From Perca fluviatilis (taxonomy: Eukaryota; Chordata; Actinopteri; Perciformes; Percidae), in the NCBI RefSeq assembly GCF_010015445.1, contig NC_053119.1:1988920-2052919 (forward strand): DNA of 64,000 bases, in the 5' to 3' direction. Shown in pieces: positions 49,761 to 60,232 of this stretch (its first letter is position 1; the number at the start of each line of letters is the position of its first letter). The notes beneath the pieces are model-generated. The model saw only the letters and a list, made by a program, of their open reading frames with translations, did no database searches and was not told where the DNA came from. A program made the translations under genes and the position numbers.

Positions 49761-50045
49761 GTCAGTACCCGATCCGTTCCACCTGCACAATCCGTTCTGC
49801 GCATGTGCAAGATGACACGTATGCCATGACGTAGGCGTAGATGATAAAGCTGCGTTCATTCCACCACCACCTTGGAATAACGGCACCAGAAACCAGCTGC
49901 AGAAACAACGTAACCAGTGGGGCGGTGCCTGTTATTTCGAGGTGGCGTGAACGCAGCATTATCATCTGCGCCTACGTCATGGCATACGTGTCATCTTGCA
50001 CATGCGCAGAACGGATTGTGCAGGTGGAACGGATCGGGTACTGAC
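49761..50045. mobile_element. 285-bp near-perfect palindromic MITE
   Basis: Inverted repeats of about 100 bp starting GTCAGTACCCGATCCGTTCC and closing with the exact inverse, around a short loop (ACCAGAAACCAGCTGCAGAA). Only one or two arm mismatches are visible (for example GCGTAGATGATAA against TTATCATCTGCGC). Flanks GAGTTT and GAGTTC may be a degenerate target duplication. Confidence 0.85.
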
Positions 50046-50139
50046 AGAGTTCCCGGGAGAAATAAGAAACCGGGAGGGGTCCAGGAGACAGAAAACGTGA
50101 GAAACCCGGGAAAAAGGGGAGTGTTGGCAGCTATGGTGT

Positions 50140-50167
50140 GTGTGTGTTTTGTTTGATGTGTGTGTGT

Positions 50168-50242
<75 letters not shown>

Positions 50243-50601
50243 TGTGTGTGTGTGTGTGGTGCTTCTGTGTGTATGCAGATGAACCATGGCAGGTCCGCGT
50301 GTGTGAGAGTGTGTGTGTGTGTGTCTGTCTGTCTGTCTGTCTGTGTATGTGTGTGCGTGCGTGTGTGTTTGTCTGTGTGTGTGTTTGTGTGTGAGTGTTT
50401 GTGTGTGTTTGTGTGTGTGTTTGTGTGTGTGTGTGTTGTGTGTGAGTGTGTCTGTGTGTTTGTGTGTTTGTGTCTGTGTGTGTGTGAGTGTTTGTGTGTG
50501 TGTGTGTGTTTGTGTGTTTGTGTCTGTGTGTGTGTGTGAGTGTTTGTGTGTGTATGTGTGTGTGAGTGTGTGTGTGTGTGTCTGTGTGTTTGTGTGTTGG
50601 T

Positions 50602-50648
<47 letters not shown>

Positions 50649-50655
50649 TGTGTAT
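50140..50655. repeat. Compound (TG)n microsatellite
   Basis: Over 500 bp of TG runs with TTTGTG, GAGTG and CTGTCTGT interruptions. The block GATGAACCATGGCAGGTC at 50,279 again matches stefin intron 2. Confidence 0.95.
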
Positions 50656-50656
50656 A

Positions 50657-50869
50657 AAGGCTGCAGTCTCATGTTAAAATCTTCTGCTTCTTTATTCTGA
50701 AATGATTTAACATTGGTTTTGAATGTTTTAACGCTGAGAGATGAAGAGATTTGGTGGAATGCACTTAGATCAAAGCTTTAAAATGATTCATATTTCTTTT
50801 TCCTGTTTGCTCACAATGTCCTTTAATCCCAAATAAATATTCTGCCACTATCCTATAGCCTGGTTGACA
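50657..50869 (+). pseudogene. Third stefin remnant: 3'UTR only
   Basis: AAAGGCTGCAGTCTCATGTT followed by AAAATCTTCTGCTTC and the AAATAAATATTCTGCCACTA block (poly(A) signal at 50,832-50,837) closely match the 3'UTRs of both stefin copies. It carries a private insertion of about 50 bp (cacttagatcaaagcttta). No exon 3 precedes it; a TG array sits there instead. With the CCATGGCAGG blocks at 48.2 and 50.3 kb this points to a decayed third gene. Confidence 0.78.
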
Positions 50870-51103
50870 CCAGACCCTCCTCAGCTGTAACTGAGAAGGG
50901 TCTGGGAAAGGTTCATTGACAGTTCATTTCCAAAGGGGCGTCACCAACGGATGCCACTCAAATGCCTCTGGGCTCATTGGATAGTCCTTCAACCAATCAG
51001 ACCAATGATCCAGGTGACGCTTTTCACATCCAATATCCAACAAAAAAAATGTGATTGTGGTTTTTGGTTCCCTCCACACCCATAGACAGTACATAAGAAG
51101 TCC

Positions 51104-51310
51104 ACGCCCTGCTGTCTCCCTGCAGGTGATGGTTTGGTGTGGTCCCTCCACGCCCTGCTGTCTCCCTGCAGGTGATGGTTTGGTGTGGTCCCTCCACGCC
51201 CTGCTGTCTCCCTGCAGGTGATGGTTTGGTGTGGTCCCTCCACGCCCTACTGTCTCCCTGCAGGTGATGGTTTGGTGTGGTCCCTCCACGCCCTACTGTC
51301 TCCCTGCAGG
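51104..51310. repeat. 46-bp minisatellite (about 4.5 copies)
   Basis: Unit CTCCCTGCAGGTGATGGTTT followed by GGTGTGGTCCCTCCACGCCCTGCTGT. Unrelated to the 46-bp repeat at 16 kb. Confidence 0.93.
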
Positions 51311-51684
51311 TGTTCATATTGTAAACTTGTTATCTTCTGACCACACGCTGAAGAATGTCCAAACAGCTGACATGTTGCAGGTTAACTCACCAGGTTCCTA
51401 CATGTGGGAGAATAGTGCGGACACACGCTTCACACGGCGAGCACTGCAGGTACGCGCCACACACGGCGGAGAAGTTGAGAGAAAGGAGAAAGAGACCGTG
51501 CTGTGGCGTGTGTGCGTGCGTCCTTGAGAACTGTAACTCGTATAACTTATGGTGTCAGTTAATTGTAACGTTGACCGCCATGAAATCGCCATATGTCAGA
51601 CTGACCTGCAGCTCGCCGGTCATGGCCGTCATGTTGAATGTAAACAAAAAGCTGCTCGCTGTTGCTGCGCTATCCTCGTCTGCG

Positions 51685-52026
51685 TAAAGCCCGCCTCAAC
51701 GGTTGTGATTGGTGTAAAGCCCGCCTCAGCGGTTGTGATTGGTGTAAAGCCCGCCTCAACGGTTGTGATTGGTGTAAAGCCCGCCTCAACGGTTGTGATT
51801 GGTGTAAAGCCCGCCTCAACGGTTGTGATTGGTGTAAAGCCCTCCTCAACGGTTGTGATTGGTGTAGAGCCCGCCTCAACGGTTGTGATTGGTGTAAAGC
51901 CCGCCTCAACGGTTGTGATTGGTGTAAAGCCCGCCTCAACGGTTGTGATTGGTGTAGAGCCCTCCTCAACGGTTGTGATTGGTGTAAAGCCCGCCTCAAC
52001 GGTTGTGATTGGTGTAGAGCCCGCCC
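51685..52026. repeat. 30-bp minisatellite abutting a LINE
   Basis: About 11 copies of CCGCCTCAACGGTTGTGATT followed by GGTGTAAAGC (30 bp). Each unit contains ATTGG (inverted CCAAT). As 30 is divisible by three, three frames stay open. Its right edge is the break point of the minus-strand LINE. Confidence 0.95.
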
Positions 52027-52027
52027 G

Positions 52028-53307
52028 AAGATGTTCACAACACTTTGTGTAGAGAAGCAGACAGGTGATTGGGACAGGGGAAGTAAGGACTGTTTTAGGC
52101 CAAAAATGTTGTTGCTAAAATCATATTTGTCATATCTTGAATAAAAATGATTTAGTTCTTGGGCCAGGGATATATCTGAGGTAAAGCCTTCCAGTGCCAC
52201 CCTTTTTTTTTGTTTTGTCATTTAGACCCACCATTGTTTTAATACTGTCCCATGCTGAGCCTAAGAGGTTATTACTAAGTTTGTGTTCCACTTTGAGTTT
52301 ATAGTCCCATTTAGCCCTTTTAATTTCAAGTTTAATCTCCTTTGAATGCTGTATAATTCCTGAAAATTATTTTGTCTGAATGCTAGCTTTTTCTTTTTCA
52401 ACAAATCTTTAAGTTGTTTTCTCACCCATGGCTTGTTATTTGGGTATATTTTGACAACTTTTTTAGGAATTACCGTGTCCTCACAATATGCAACCCATGA
52501 GCTGCCCACTTCAGTCAGTTCATCTGTGTCCCGTGAAGATTGGACAAACTCCTCCCATAAGGTGCAGTCCAGGCAGCCTTGCAGGGCCAGCATAGCCTCC
52601 TCAGACCAGACCTTCACTTGCCTGGTATCTACTTTCCCCCTCTGTAGGCAAGTGCGGTACGCTGGTATAAGATGCACACAGTTGTGATCGGCAGAACCCA
52701 GGGGAGGGAGAGGGACAGATTTATAGGCACCTTTGTTAGAGCCATAACACTGATCAAGAATCTTCCCATTTCGAGTTGGACAGGACACATATTTATAAAA
52801 ACATTTTAAAATTTTGTCCAAGTGACAGTGATTGAAGTCACCTAAAATTAGATTTGGGGCATCGGGGGATAGTGCCTGTAGTTTCTGGACAGTGCTATGG
52901 ATTAATTCTAGGGCAGTGCTTTCATTGGCCTTTGGGTGAATGTAAACAACAGCTACAAAAATCTGCGGGAATTCTCTGGGCAAATAGAAGGGGCGCAAGG
53001 AGACTGAGAGCAGTTCAATGTCTTTTGTACACAGCTTTTCTCTCACTAGTGTTGTTTTACACCAGCGCTCATTCATGTAGAGGCAAACCCCGCCCCCTCG
53101 CGACTTTCCAGTGCTCGCTGCAACCCGGTCCATACGAAAAGGAGCACTGAACCCCTCCAATGCAATGCCAGCATCCGAGTCAGCTTCTCCCAGCCAGGTT
53201 TCTGTCAGAGCCAGGATACAAGCTTCTTTGAATTCATGTTGGTACTTGACATGGTCCTTCAGTTCATCCGACTTGTTTCGGAGGGACTGAGTACAATAAT
53301 TATACAT
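52028..53307 (-). mobile_element. Truncated LINE, endonuclease part, frameshifted
   Basis: The minus-strand frame 53,307-52,261 (348 codons) begins within an endonuclease (LALTETWLGEADSDAG, SRGGGVCLYMNERW, LILGDFNHCHL, PPLGSADHNCVHL) and continues into a linker. Near 52,345 one base is missing (CAAAGG for an expected CAAAAGG), shifting the frame; the family frame resumes as KWDYKLKVEHKL and then ALEGFTSDISLAQELNHFYS down to 52,028, where a minisatellite replaces the reverse transcriptase. The endonuclease motifs fit Rex1/CR1-like non-LTR retrotransposons of fish. It is dead by truncation and frameshift. Confidence 0.85.
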
Positions 53308-53309
53308 AA

Positions 53310-53963
53310 ATCATAGAGAGGAGGGAGGGGTGAGCTAGTCTTTGTTTTGATTGAAAATACTTTGAACGTCAACAAGAAGTAACGTCAGCCAACATCGCTT
53401 AGAGCACCTTTAAATTCCTGCCAACAACACATATTAGTCCTCAGCAGGTTTCTACAGAATTGAACACACCCTTTCTCACAGTTATTAAAAGTTGCACAAT
53501 AACTGATTATTATCAAACTAGTATCCTGTCTTTACTTGCTGTATTTCTTGATGTTAAAATATGAAACAGTGCATTACAACCTGGTTGTTATGGTCCAGGT
53601 CTCTATAAGTGAAGTTAAAGGTTAGTTTCTATGACTGATGGGAACAACTATCTCTGAAATTGCTCCAGTATTCAATTCAACTTTATTGATAGTGTCAAAT
53701 CCCAGCAGGAGTTATTTTTGGGCCCTTTCCAGATAGAGGAGGTCTTGACCACACAAGTCAATGCAGCCAGCACATTAAAATCCCAAATATTAAAGCTGAT
53801 GCTTTGACTCTGCTGAACAACAACAGACCAAAGGTTGATCTTCTGGATCATCAGGTCTGATACCAGGAAAGACACATGAAGAAAGTTCATGCTGTCATTA
53901 TGAAATTATTCATTGTTAATTAATTGTGATAAACGCTGATAGGATTAGACTGAATTTTCTGAA

Positions 53964-54005
<42 letters not shown>

Positions 54006-54290
54006 AGTGTGGGTGTTCAAGTTAGGCTGTTATTTTAAAATAATAATACAATGTTCTTAAACTCCAGCCAAGATCACTATCAATCTTTTGCAGGTGTGGT
54101 TTCGACAGAAGTGAACACGCCCTTTCCCACGGTTTTTAGAACTTGCACAAGAACTGATTTTAAAGGTTAGTTTAGTCTTTTTCAACCTGGAGCCTATGTA
54201 TTCAATTCAATTTTATTTATAGTGTCAAAGTCATTGTTGAATTAATTAGAAATTTGTGATAAACAATGCTAGGATTAGACTGTACTGAAA
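53310..54290. other. Stefin 5'-flank duplicates, no exon
   Basis: 53,400-53,710 duplicates 25,976-26,300. 54,057-54,190 is a second shorter copy (CCAAGATCACTATCAATC, GGTGTGGTTTCGACAGAAGTG). A (TG)n run lies at 53,965-54,002. No coding exon was identified. Confidence 0.6.
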
Positions 54291-54292
54291 GG

Positions 54293-54293
54293 G

Positions 54294-54362
<69 letters not shown>
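54293..54362. repeat. (TG)n microsatellite
   Basis: About 34 TG units upstream of stefin copy 2. Confidence 0.95.
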
Positions 54363-54364
<2 letters not shown>

Positions 54365-54775
54365 TATGTGTGTGTGTTTTTTGTGTGTGTCTGTGTGTGT
54401 GTGTTACCTTAGTAAAATTACTTTACTGAACTGATTGTTCATTTGTGTAACCATCTACATAAGACTTAGACATTGTTTATATGAATTAAATGTTAATGAA
54501 ACATACACTGTTAATGTTTTAGTTCAGGTCAACACTCTTAATGCTGCATCATCATTTCACATCAAAACATTAATTTTTTGAATTTTAGTTCTGTACAACA
54601 ATGAAAATCTGAATGATAAGATTTGAAACATCCTTTTGTTGAAAATCCTCAAACAGAATTTGGAAAGGAATTCATAAGAGGAACAAAAGGGTTGTTGTTA
54701 CTCATACAGCTCCTCCCAACATGCAGGGGAACCACCTGTCAGGTGGAGCTCTCTGGGGGTGGGGGGGTTACTCTC

Positions 54776-54783
54776 TATAAATA
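54776..54783 (+). promoter_or_regulatory. TATA box of stefin copy 2
   Basis: TATAAATA in ACTCTCTATAAATACATGC, 85 bp before the ATG and conserved with copy 1. A G-run (GGGGGTGGGGGGG) lies just upstream. Confidence 0.75.
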
Positions 54784-54867
54784 CATGCTTACTGTATGTG
54801 ATAAACAGTTGACACAAGAACAAGCAGACAGTTGACTTCTCTGTTAACTTCAACAGACCTCGACACA

Positions 54868-55193
54868 ATGGCAACCATAGTCGGAGGATACAATCCGATA
54901 ATAGACGCCACTAAGGAAACTCAGGATCTTTGTCATCAGGTGAGCTTCTCTCTACCTTCATTCTTCACAACCTCCACACCCAAGGTCTGAATTTACATCA
55001 GATTTATTTCCTTCATACACAGGTGAAGCACCAGGTGGAGAAAAAGACAGGAGCAAATTATAAGGAATTCAAAGCAGTTAAATACAGGAGTCAACCTGTG
55101 GCAGGAACCAACTTCGTTATCAAGGTAAATAGATATGTCTTTAATAAACAGGTTGAATTATTAGTCAGATGCTGTTGAACCATGGCAGGTGTT

Positions 55194-55287
<94 letters not shown>

Positions 55288-55300
55288 TGAACATGGAAGA

Positions 55301-55346
<46 letters not shown>

Positions 55347-55560
55347 TGTGTGTGTTAACCACACTCTCACTGCTCAACAACACCAGATCAACATGAATCC
55401 ATGTGTTTAGACGTCTAATTTCCCTCTGTTGTTCTTACAGGTTCATGTTGGAGGAGCGAACTACATTCATCTGGAGGTCTTCCAAGCTCTTCCGTGTAAC
55501 GGAGGAAAGGTGTCGCTGACTAATGTAAAGAGTCATCAGACCAAAGACAGCCCCCTCTAA
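54868..55560 (+). CDS. cstb: Stefin (type-1 cystatin, cystatin B-like), intact
   Basis: Exons 54,868-54,939, 55,023-55,124 and 55,441-55,560 (TAA) join in phase 0 at GT-AG borders into 97 aa, the usual stefin length. The protein starts MATIVGGYNPI, giving the N-terminal glycine pair of the inhibitory wedge. Residues 48-58 read SQPVAGTNFVI, with the QxVxG first hairpin loop (Q49-G53), and exon 3 gives VHVGGANYIHLEVFQALP. There is no signal peptide, so it should act in the cytosol as a reversible inhibitor of papain-family cathepsins. The C-terminus ends HQTKDSPL rather than the LTYF-type end of mammalian stefins. A TATA box lies upstream and a poly(A) signal 170 bp downstream. Copy 1 at 17.7 kb is its frameshifted paralogue. 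The exact orthologue name in fish (cstb or a cst14-type gene) cannot be settled here. Confidence 0.88.
55197..55353. repeat. (TG)n microsatellite in stefin intron 2
   Basis: Two TG runs separated by CAGTTGAACATGGAAGATCTG, at the same intron position as in copy 1. Confidence 0.95.
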
Positions 55561-55727
55561 CCTATTGACCAATCCCAGAACCAGGTTCAACAGAAAAATA
55601 TTTAAAGGCTGCAGTCTCATGTTAAAATCTTCTGCTTCTTTATTCTGAAATGATATAACATTGATTTTGAATGTTTTAACGCTGAGAGATGAAGAGATTT
55701 GGTGGAATGCAATATCCTTTAATCCCA

Positions 55728-55733
55728 AATAAA
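55728..55733 (+). terminator. Poly(A) signal of stefin copy 2
   Basis: AATAAA in CCCAAATAAATATTCTGCCA, about 170 bp after the stop. Confidence 0.75.
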
Positions 55734-55764
55734 TATTCTGCCACTATCCTACAGTGTTTGGGAC

Positions 55765-56231
55765 TTATTTAAACTTCTATACATACAATTATGGTTTCTT
55801 TCAACCTAAATGCCCCAAAATAACATGAATGATTTTATACAATGTTCTAAAATGAATTAATTTTAGGTGTTTTATTTAATTTTATAGAATACATTTTCTT
55901 CCCAGATCACAGATGTGATTATTTATTGCCATTACAAATAATAAAATGGTTTCATAACCGTATCCTGACTAAATCTGCTGAAGTATAATAATATATAATA
56001 ATAATAATAATCCATCAACAAACCTTCCTCTGATTTTAATTAGGCAAAATACTTCATAACTTACTTCTTCTTTCACTCAAACATCTGATCATATGTCATA
56101 ATAAATGAGGTCTTAAGCTTCACGGCGCGCATGATCAGCAGGAAGACAAGAAAGAAAGAAACCCAAAATTTCTGATATAGAAACTTTTTGAAAATGGGTC
56201 ATATTTGACCCGAAGACAACACAAGAGTTAA
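55765..56231. mobile_element. piggyBac-like MITE, copy 6, left end eroded
   Basis: The right end TTTGACCCGAAGACAACACA then AGAGTTAA matches the family. The left end is not recognisable near the stefin 3'UTR, so the start is approximate. Confidence 0.55.
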
Positions 56232-56285
56232 GACCCAAAAATAAACCCAAAAACATTCATATTCTCCCACAGCTCTATTTAGTGT

Positions 56286-56339
<54 letters not shown>
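56286..56339. repeat. (CA)n microsatellite
   Basis: About 26 CA units. Confidence 0.95.
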
Positions 56340-56340
<1 letters not shown>

Positions 56341-56540
56341 AACAACAACATCACATTAAACATTTTATTACATCAGAGATTTTAAACATCATAAAAACAG
56401 CTTCACGAGTAAAAAATAAAGGCACTTCACTTCCATCACCTCCATAAAATAACTTCTTTTCTCTTTTTTACAAATATTTACACACTTCTCATCATAGATA
56501 TAAAAACATGAATCTAGATCACAGATATTCTTAGTATCGG

Positions 56541-56588
56541 TTATAGGATTTTATATTGTTTATGCATAAACAATATAAAATCCTATAA
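56541..56588. repeat. Perfect 48-bp palindrome
   Basis: Centred on TGTTTATGCATAAACA, with every base paired in its 24-bp arms. The paralogue at 60.3 kb has only the left arm. Confidence 0.95.
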
Positions 56589-56592
56589 GCTA

Positions 56593-56636
56593 TAGCATGT
56601 GTTTTATTGACCCATGGGTCAATAAAACACATGCTA
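56593..56636. repeat. Perfect 44-bp palindrome
   Basis: Centred on TTGACCCATGGGTCAA, with 22-bp arms. It begins five bases after the previous palindrome. The paralogue at 60.3 kb has only the right arm. Confidence 0.95.
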
Positions 56637-56644
56637 CCAGTTAG

Positions 56645-56840
56645 TCATAGTACAATAATTACACATAAATCATAGTCATAGTACAATAATTACACATAAA
56701 TCATAGTACAATAATTACACATAAAACATAGTCATAGTACAATAATTACACATAAAACATAGTACAATAATTACACATAAAACATAGTCATAGTACAATA
56801 ATTACATATAAATCATAGTACAATAATTACACATAAATCA
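56645..56840. repeat. TAGTACAATAATTACACATA tandem repeat
   Basis: Seven or so copies of a unit of about 21-28 bp (with or without AATCATAGTCA). The 60.3-kb duplicate has a single ACAATAATTACACATAAAAC. Confidence 0.9.
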
Positions 56841-57204
56841 AACTAACTCCCCCGTTAGAGGAGGAGTGACCTGACAGAGAGGATGTTTAGATCCTGTCTG
56901 AATTACACACATGATGATGTTTGTCACTTTAAAAGATAATTGATCAAGTGGACACAGGAAGGGGCGGGACTTTGCTTCTATTTTCAGAACAGAAGTCATG
57001 ATTTAAAATGTCATTAATAAAATCAGCAGCGACTGCAGCTGGAGCTAAAGTTGGGTTTTCATTATTCAGCACATAAAATCTCTTCATCAGAGTTTAAAGG
57101 GGAACTCTGCAGTTTTTTTTACCTTCATTTACCCTAACTGAACAGCTTCGGAGTTATTGGAATGGTTATATGACTTCTTTCATGTTATTTTTATTTTTCA
57201 TATG

Positions 57205-57500
57205 ACTTTAATAACAGCACTCTGGCCTCACAGCAAGAAGGTCCCGGGTTCAAACCCTGGTCGTCCCGGGCCTTTCTGTGTGGAGTTAGCATGTTCTCCC
57301 CGTGTCTGCGTGGGTTTTCTCCGGGTGATCCAGCCCCCCCCCCCACCACTAAAAACATGTTCTACCGAGCTGATGTGTGGTGAGCGTCTGGCGCCGTAGT
57401 GCTGCCGTGCATCACCCAGGTGGGGGCTACACCTTGGTGGTGGTAGAGAGTAGTCCTCCCCCCTGAAGTTCTTTTTCACGCTATGGTCATCTGAGCCGGT
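57205..57500 (+). mobile_element. SINE-like repeat with B-box
   Basis: CCTCACAGCAAGAAGGTCCC then GGGTTCAAACCCTGG (B-box like), then GTGGAGTTAGCATGTTCTCC and CCGTGTCTGCGTGGGTTTTC, stretches widespread in fish genomes. The 3' limit is uncertain. Confidence 0.6.
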
Positions 57501-58130
57501 AAAAAAGAAGCAGAAAGCTAGGAGAGCATTGTCTGAGGAACAGAGAGAGAAGAAACGGCAGACTGACCGAGGGAGGGGTCAGACACGAGGAAACATACTG
57601 TAGGAGCTGTGTTTTCAGAACGGAGAGAACTGAGACAAACAGAAGCCTGCTGATCTGATGCTGACCTGGCCTTCTTGCTGCTGCTCATGGAAGTATCTTT
57701 GGGATAAACTCAGTTTAATCTTTCTATTTCTTGTTATTGTCTGTAAAGGTTTTTATTCTGATCGCTGTCTGGTACTAGCGGTCTACCTCAGTGGACATGG
57801 CTCCGTGCGTTCGCCGGCTTCTTTGAAAACAAATGCACATGACCAGAGGGAGAAGATGTTGCCAAATATCTACTCTGAAGCTGTAGTGAGGGGGGGCTCT
57901 ATAGAGAAACCTGCAAGAAAACAGCGAAGAAATACTACATAATTTAATGTAACAACGGGCATCTTTTACTGACTTCCTTTTACTACAACACCTGAGCCAC
58001 GTTCAGCCCTGACACCACGTAGCAACATGCTAATTTAAACTGAAATGGGGGGGGAGGGGCATTGGACACTCTGCTGTGAGCGCTCTGCCTTTTCATCACC
58101 ACAGGTTTACAGACACCAACCAGAGAAAAC
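57500..58130. other. Intergenic, no gene seen
   Basis: Contains an open frame of 94 codons at 57,658-57,942 without domain character, and a G-run near 58,046. No exon is supported. Confidence 0.5.
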
Positions 58131-58143
58131 AGACCTCAGAGCC

Positions 58144-58642
58144 TGCTGCACAGAGCTCAGAGGAAACATCTGGTTCTCCTTCAACCAGGAACCGCTGCAC
58201 AGAGCTCAGAGGAAACATCTGGTTCTCCTCCAACCAGGAACCGCTGCACAGAGCTCAGAGGAAACATCTGGTTCTCCTCCAACCAGGAACCGCTGCACAG
58301 AGCTCAGAGGAAACATCTGGTTCTCCTTCAACCAGGAACCGCTGCACAGAGCTCAGAGGAAACATCTGGTTCTCCTCCAACCAGGAACCGCTGCACAGAG
58401 CTCAGAGGAAACATCTGGTTCTCCTCCAACCAGGAACCGCTGCACAGAGCTCAGAGGAAACATCTGGTTCTCCTTCAACCAGGAACCACTGCACAGAGCT
58501 CAGAGGAAACATCTGGTTCTCCTTCAACCAGGAACCACTGCACAGAGCTCAGAGGAAACATCTGGTTCTCCTTCAACCAGGAACCGCTGCACAGAGCTCA
58601 GAGGAAACATCTGGTTCTCCTCCAACCAGGAACCACTGCACA
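58144..58642. repeat. 49-bp minisatellite, about 10 copies
   Basis: Unit CACAGAGCTCAGAGGAAACA followed by TCTGGTTCTCCTCCAACCAGGAACCGCTG (49 bp). No plus-strand frame of the unit has a stop, so the frame cycles through all three phases and yields open frames of about 200 codons. These are artefacts of the repeat. Confidence 0.95.
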
Positions 58643-58984
58643 GCGGTGAGAGATTGAACCTCAGGCCGCGTGACGCAGCTCCATTTGTTCTCTAAAGTTA
58701 AAACAACTCTCTGTCTCTTTGTATTTTGTCTGTGTGTGTGTTCATGCCTTCCTCTCTTCTCCAGGGGCCCATTCTTCATACGTCGCTAACTCAATTAGCT
58801 GGATTTGATTGTTGGCGATTTGGCATGATCTTGGATTGTTTAGTTCTTCAACTCTCATCCTGGACTTGCTGTCATAGCAACAGGTGCGCAATCTTAAACC
58901 TGCTCGCGAGCAGGCTTATTTCATGTCAACAGGATTAGATCCCGGCTATATAAACGGAGGTGATTTGGGAAGTCTGTCACAGCC

Positions 58985-59215
58985 ATGTCTGGTCCGTTTC
59001 TACGTCAGGAACCTGTTGCTGAAGGTGCCAGAATAATTCAAAGAGCTTTTCGAAGCAATCGCGTTTTGCGAGATCGACAGGATCCTTTAGATAATCTGCT
59101 GATTGAGCGATATCGTTTTTCTCGGGAGGGTCTCATCTACATTATCAACTTGTTGGAGCCACACGTTAAAAGTTTGACTCGTCGGAAAAGAGAACACAAT
59201 GGCATTACAATGAAC
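58985..59215 (+). pseudogene. Harbinger transposase N-terminal remnant
   Basis: Reads MSGPFLRQEPVAEG, then AFRSNRVLRDRQDPLDNLLI and ERYRFSREGLIYIINLLEPH, similar to the start of Harbinger/HARBI1-type nucleases. The catalytic region is missing, lost in an internal deletion after about 59,215. It is part of the element at 58,765-60,213. Confidence 0.82.
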
Positions 59216-59419
59216 TACACTAGGAAAAAATATGATCAAAACATTACTACATTAAGTTATGCAGTTTTCACCTTCACAAGTCAAAGCAATTGACTCAGTA
59301 TTTATCTGTTGGAATGACTGTACCAGCCATTTGGATTATAGACATACTTAATTTAATGCAGCAACAAATTATTTACACTGTAGCAAGATGATTTCAAACT
59401 CATTTCCCTGTAATGAAGG

Positions 59420-60050
59420 TGTTGCTGTTACTGGTCCCTGGCTGTAGGTCTAAGGAAGAGCTGCCCCCAGGGATGCCCTCCACAGTGGGTCGGTTCGCAT
59501 TTAGCCCAAAGGCCAGCTCTTCTGCCGGGGTATAATGTGGGGGTGCAGGACCACCACCTGTTTTTTTATGCTCCGCCTTTTTCTTGGTTGCTGTTATAAA
59601 CAGACAAACATCATTTAAAATGTTTTTGGGTAAAAGAGACTAAACAGTAGAAGTAGAAAATCTTACCAGTTTGAAGAATATTCTTGTACTTCACTTTTAC
59701 TTGTTCTCATGTTCTAGTGGGTCCTGAGCTGGCTCTGACATTAAGCAATTATGAAATTATTAAAATACAAGAATATATACTGTCATAAGTGATATAACCA
59801 TAACATGGAACACTTACGGATTTAATTTGTCTGCTTCTTTTTGCCAGCCCTCTCTCCTGGCTTTTGCAGACTTTGAGGTGTTCCCTGGCGTTTTAAATAT
59901 TGTTTCAAATTCAGCATACCCTTCCAGTCATAGTTCGTGCTCTGCTGCGTTGAAAAACTGAGCGCGCTCTTTGGCCATGGTGAGCAGCCAATAGCAGCGT
60001 TGCTGATCAAAGTTTCTGCTATCGATACATCTCCCCTTTTAAACAAGCGC
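59420..60050 (-). pseudogene. Harbinger Myb-like companion gene remnant
   Basis: Minus strand, two coding-like blocks separated by a gap with a GTAAGA donor-like site near 59,668: TNYDWKGMLNLKQYLKRQG (59,930-59,825) and KKKAEHKKTGGGPAPPHYTP onward (59,590-59,420). Harbinger elements carry such a Myb/SANT DNA-binding protein in opposite orientation to the transposase. Confidence 0.7.
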
Positions 60051-60232
60051 ATGAACGCGCAATTATCTCACTAACTCAATCCAGCTATACTAATCATCAA
60101 CAGCAGGTGTGTTCGAAGAACCTAATTAGCCAGATCATGATTAGCACGATGATATCATCTAGGATGTGTCATTTGATCTCGGATGTTTTAAGCAACGTAC
60201 GAAGAATGGACCCCAGGTTGGTTGGTGATTAC

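Larger units (their letters stand above)
56400..57095. repeat. Segmental duplicate paired with 60.23-60.62 kb
   Basis: ACAAATATTTACACACTTCT and the downstream AGTGGACACAGGAAGGGGCG and CGACTGCAGCTGGAGCTAAA blocks recur in the same order at 60,233-60,615. The copy here is longer because of palindromes (56,541-56,636) and a tandem repeat (56,645-56,840). Confidence 0.85.
58765..60213. mobile_element. PIF/Harbinger element with remnants of both genes
   Basis: Ends GGGCCCATTCTTCATACGTC and, inverted, GGGTCCATTCTTCGTACGTT, flanked by a 3-bp CAG (58,762-58,764 and 60,214-60,216). The plus strand from ATG 58,985 encodes a Harbinger transposase N-terminus (QDPLDNLLIERYRFSREGLI, LLEPHVKSLTRRK) that breaks off before the DDE core. 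On the minus strand at about 60,050-59,420 lie pieces of the companion Myb-like protein (STNYDWKGMLNLKQYLK; KKTGGGPAPPHYTPAEELAF). The internal deletion makes it non-autonomous. Confidence 0.87.

Noticed and set aside
57235..57265. tRNA gene suggested by GGGTTCAAACCC
   Set aside because: There is a B-box-like motif but no foldable cloverleaf, and the following sequence is a known-looking SINE body.
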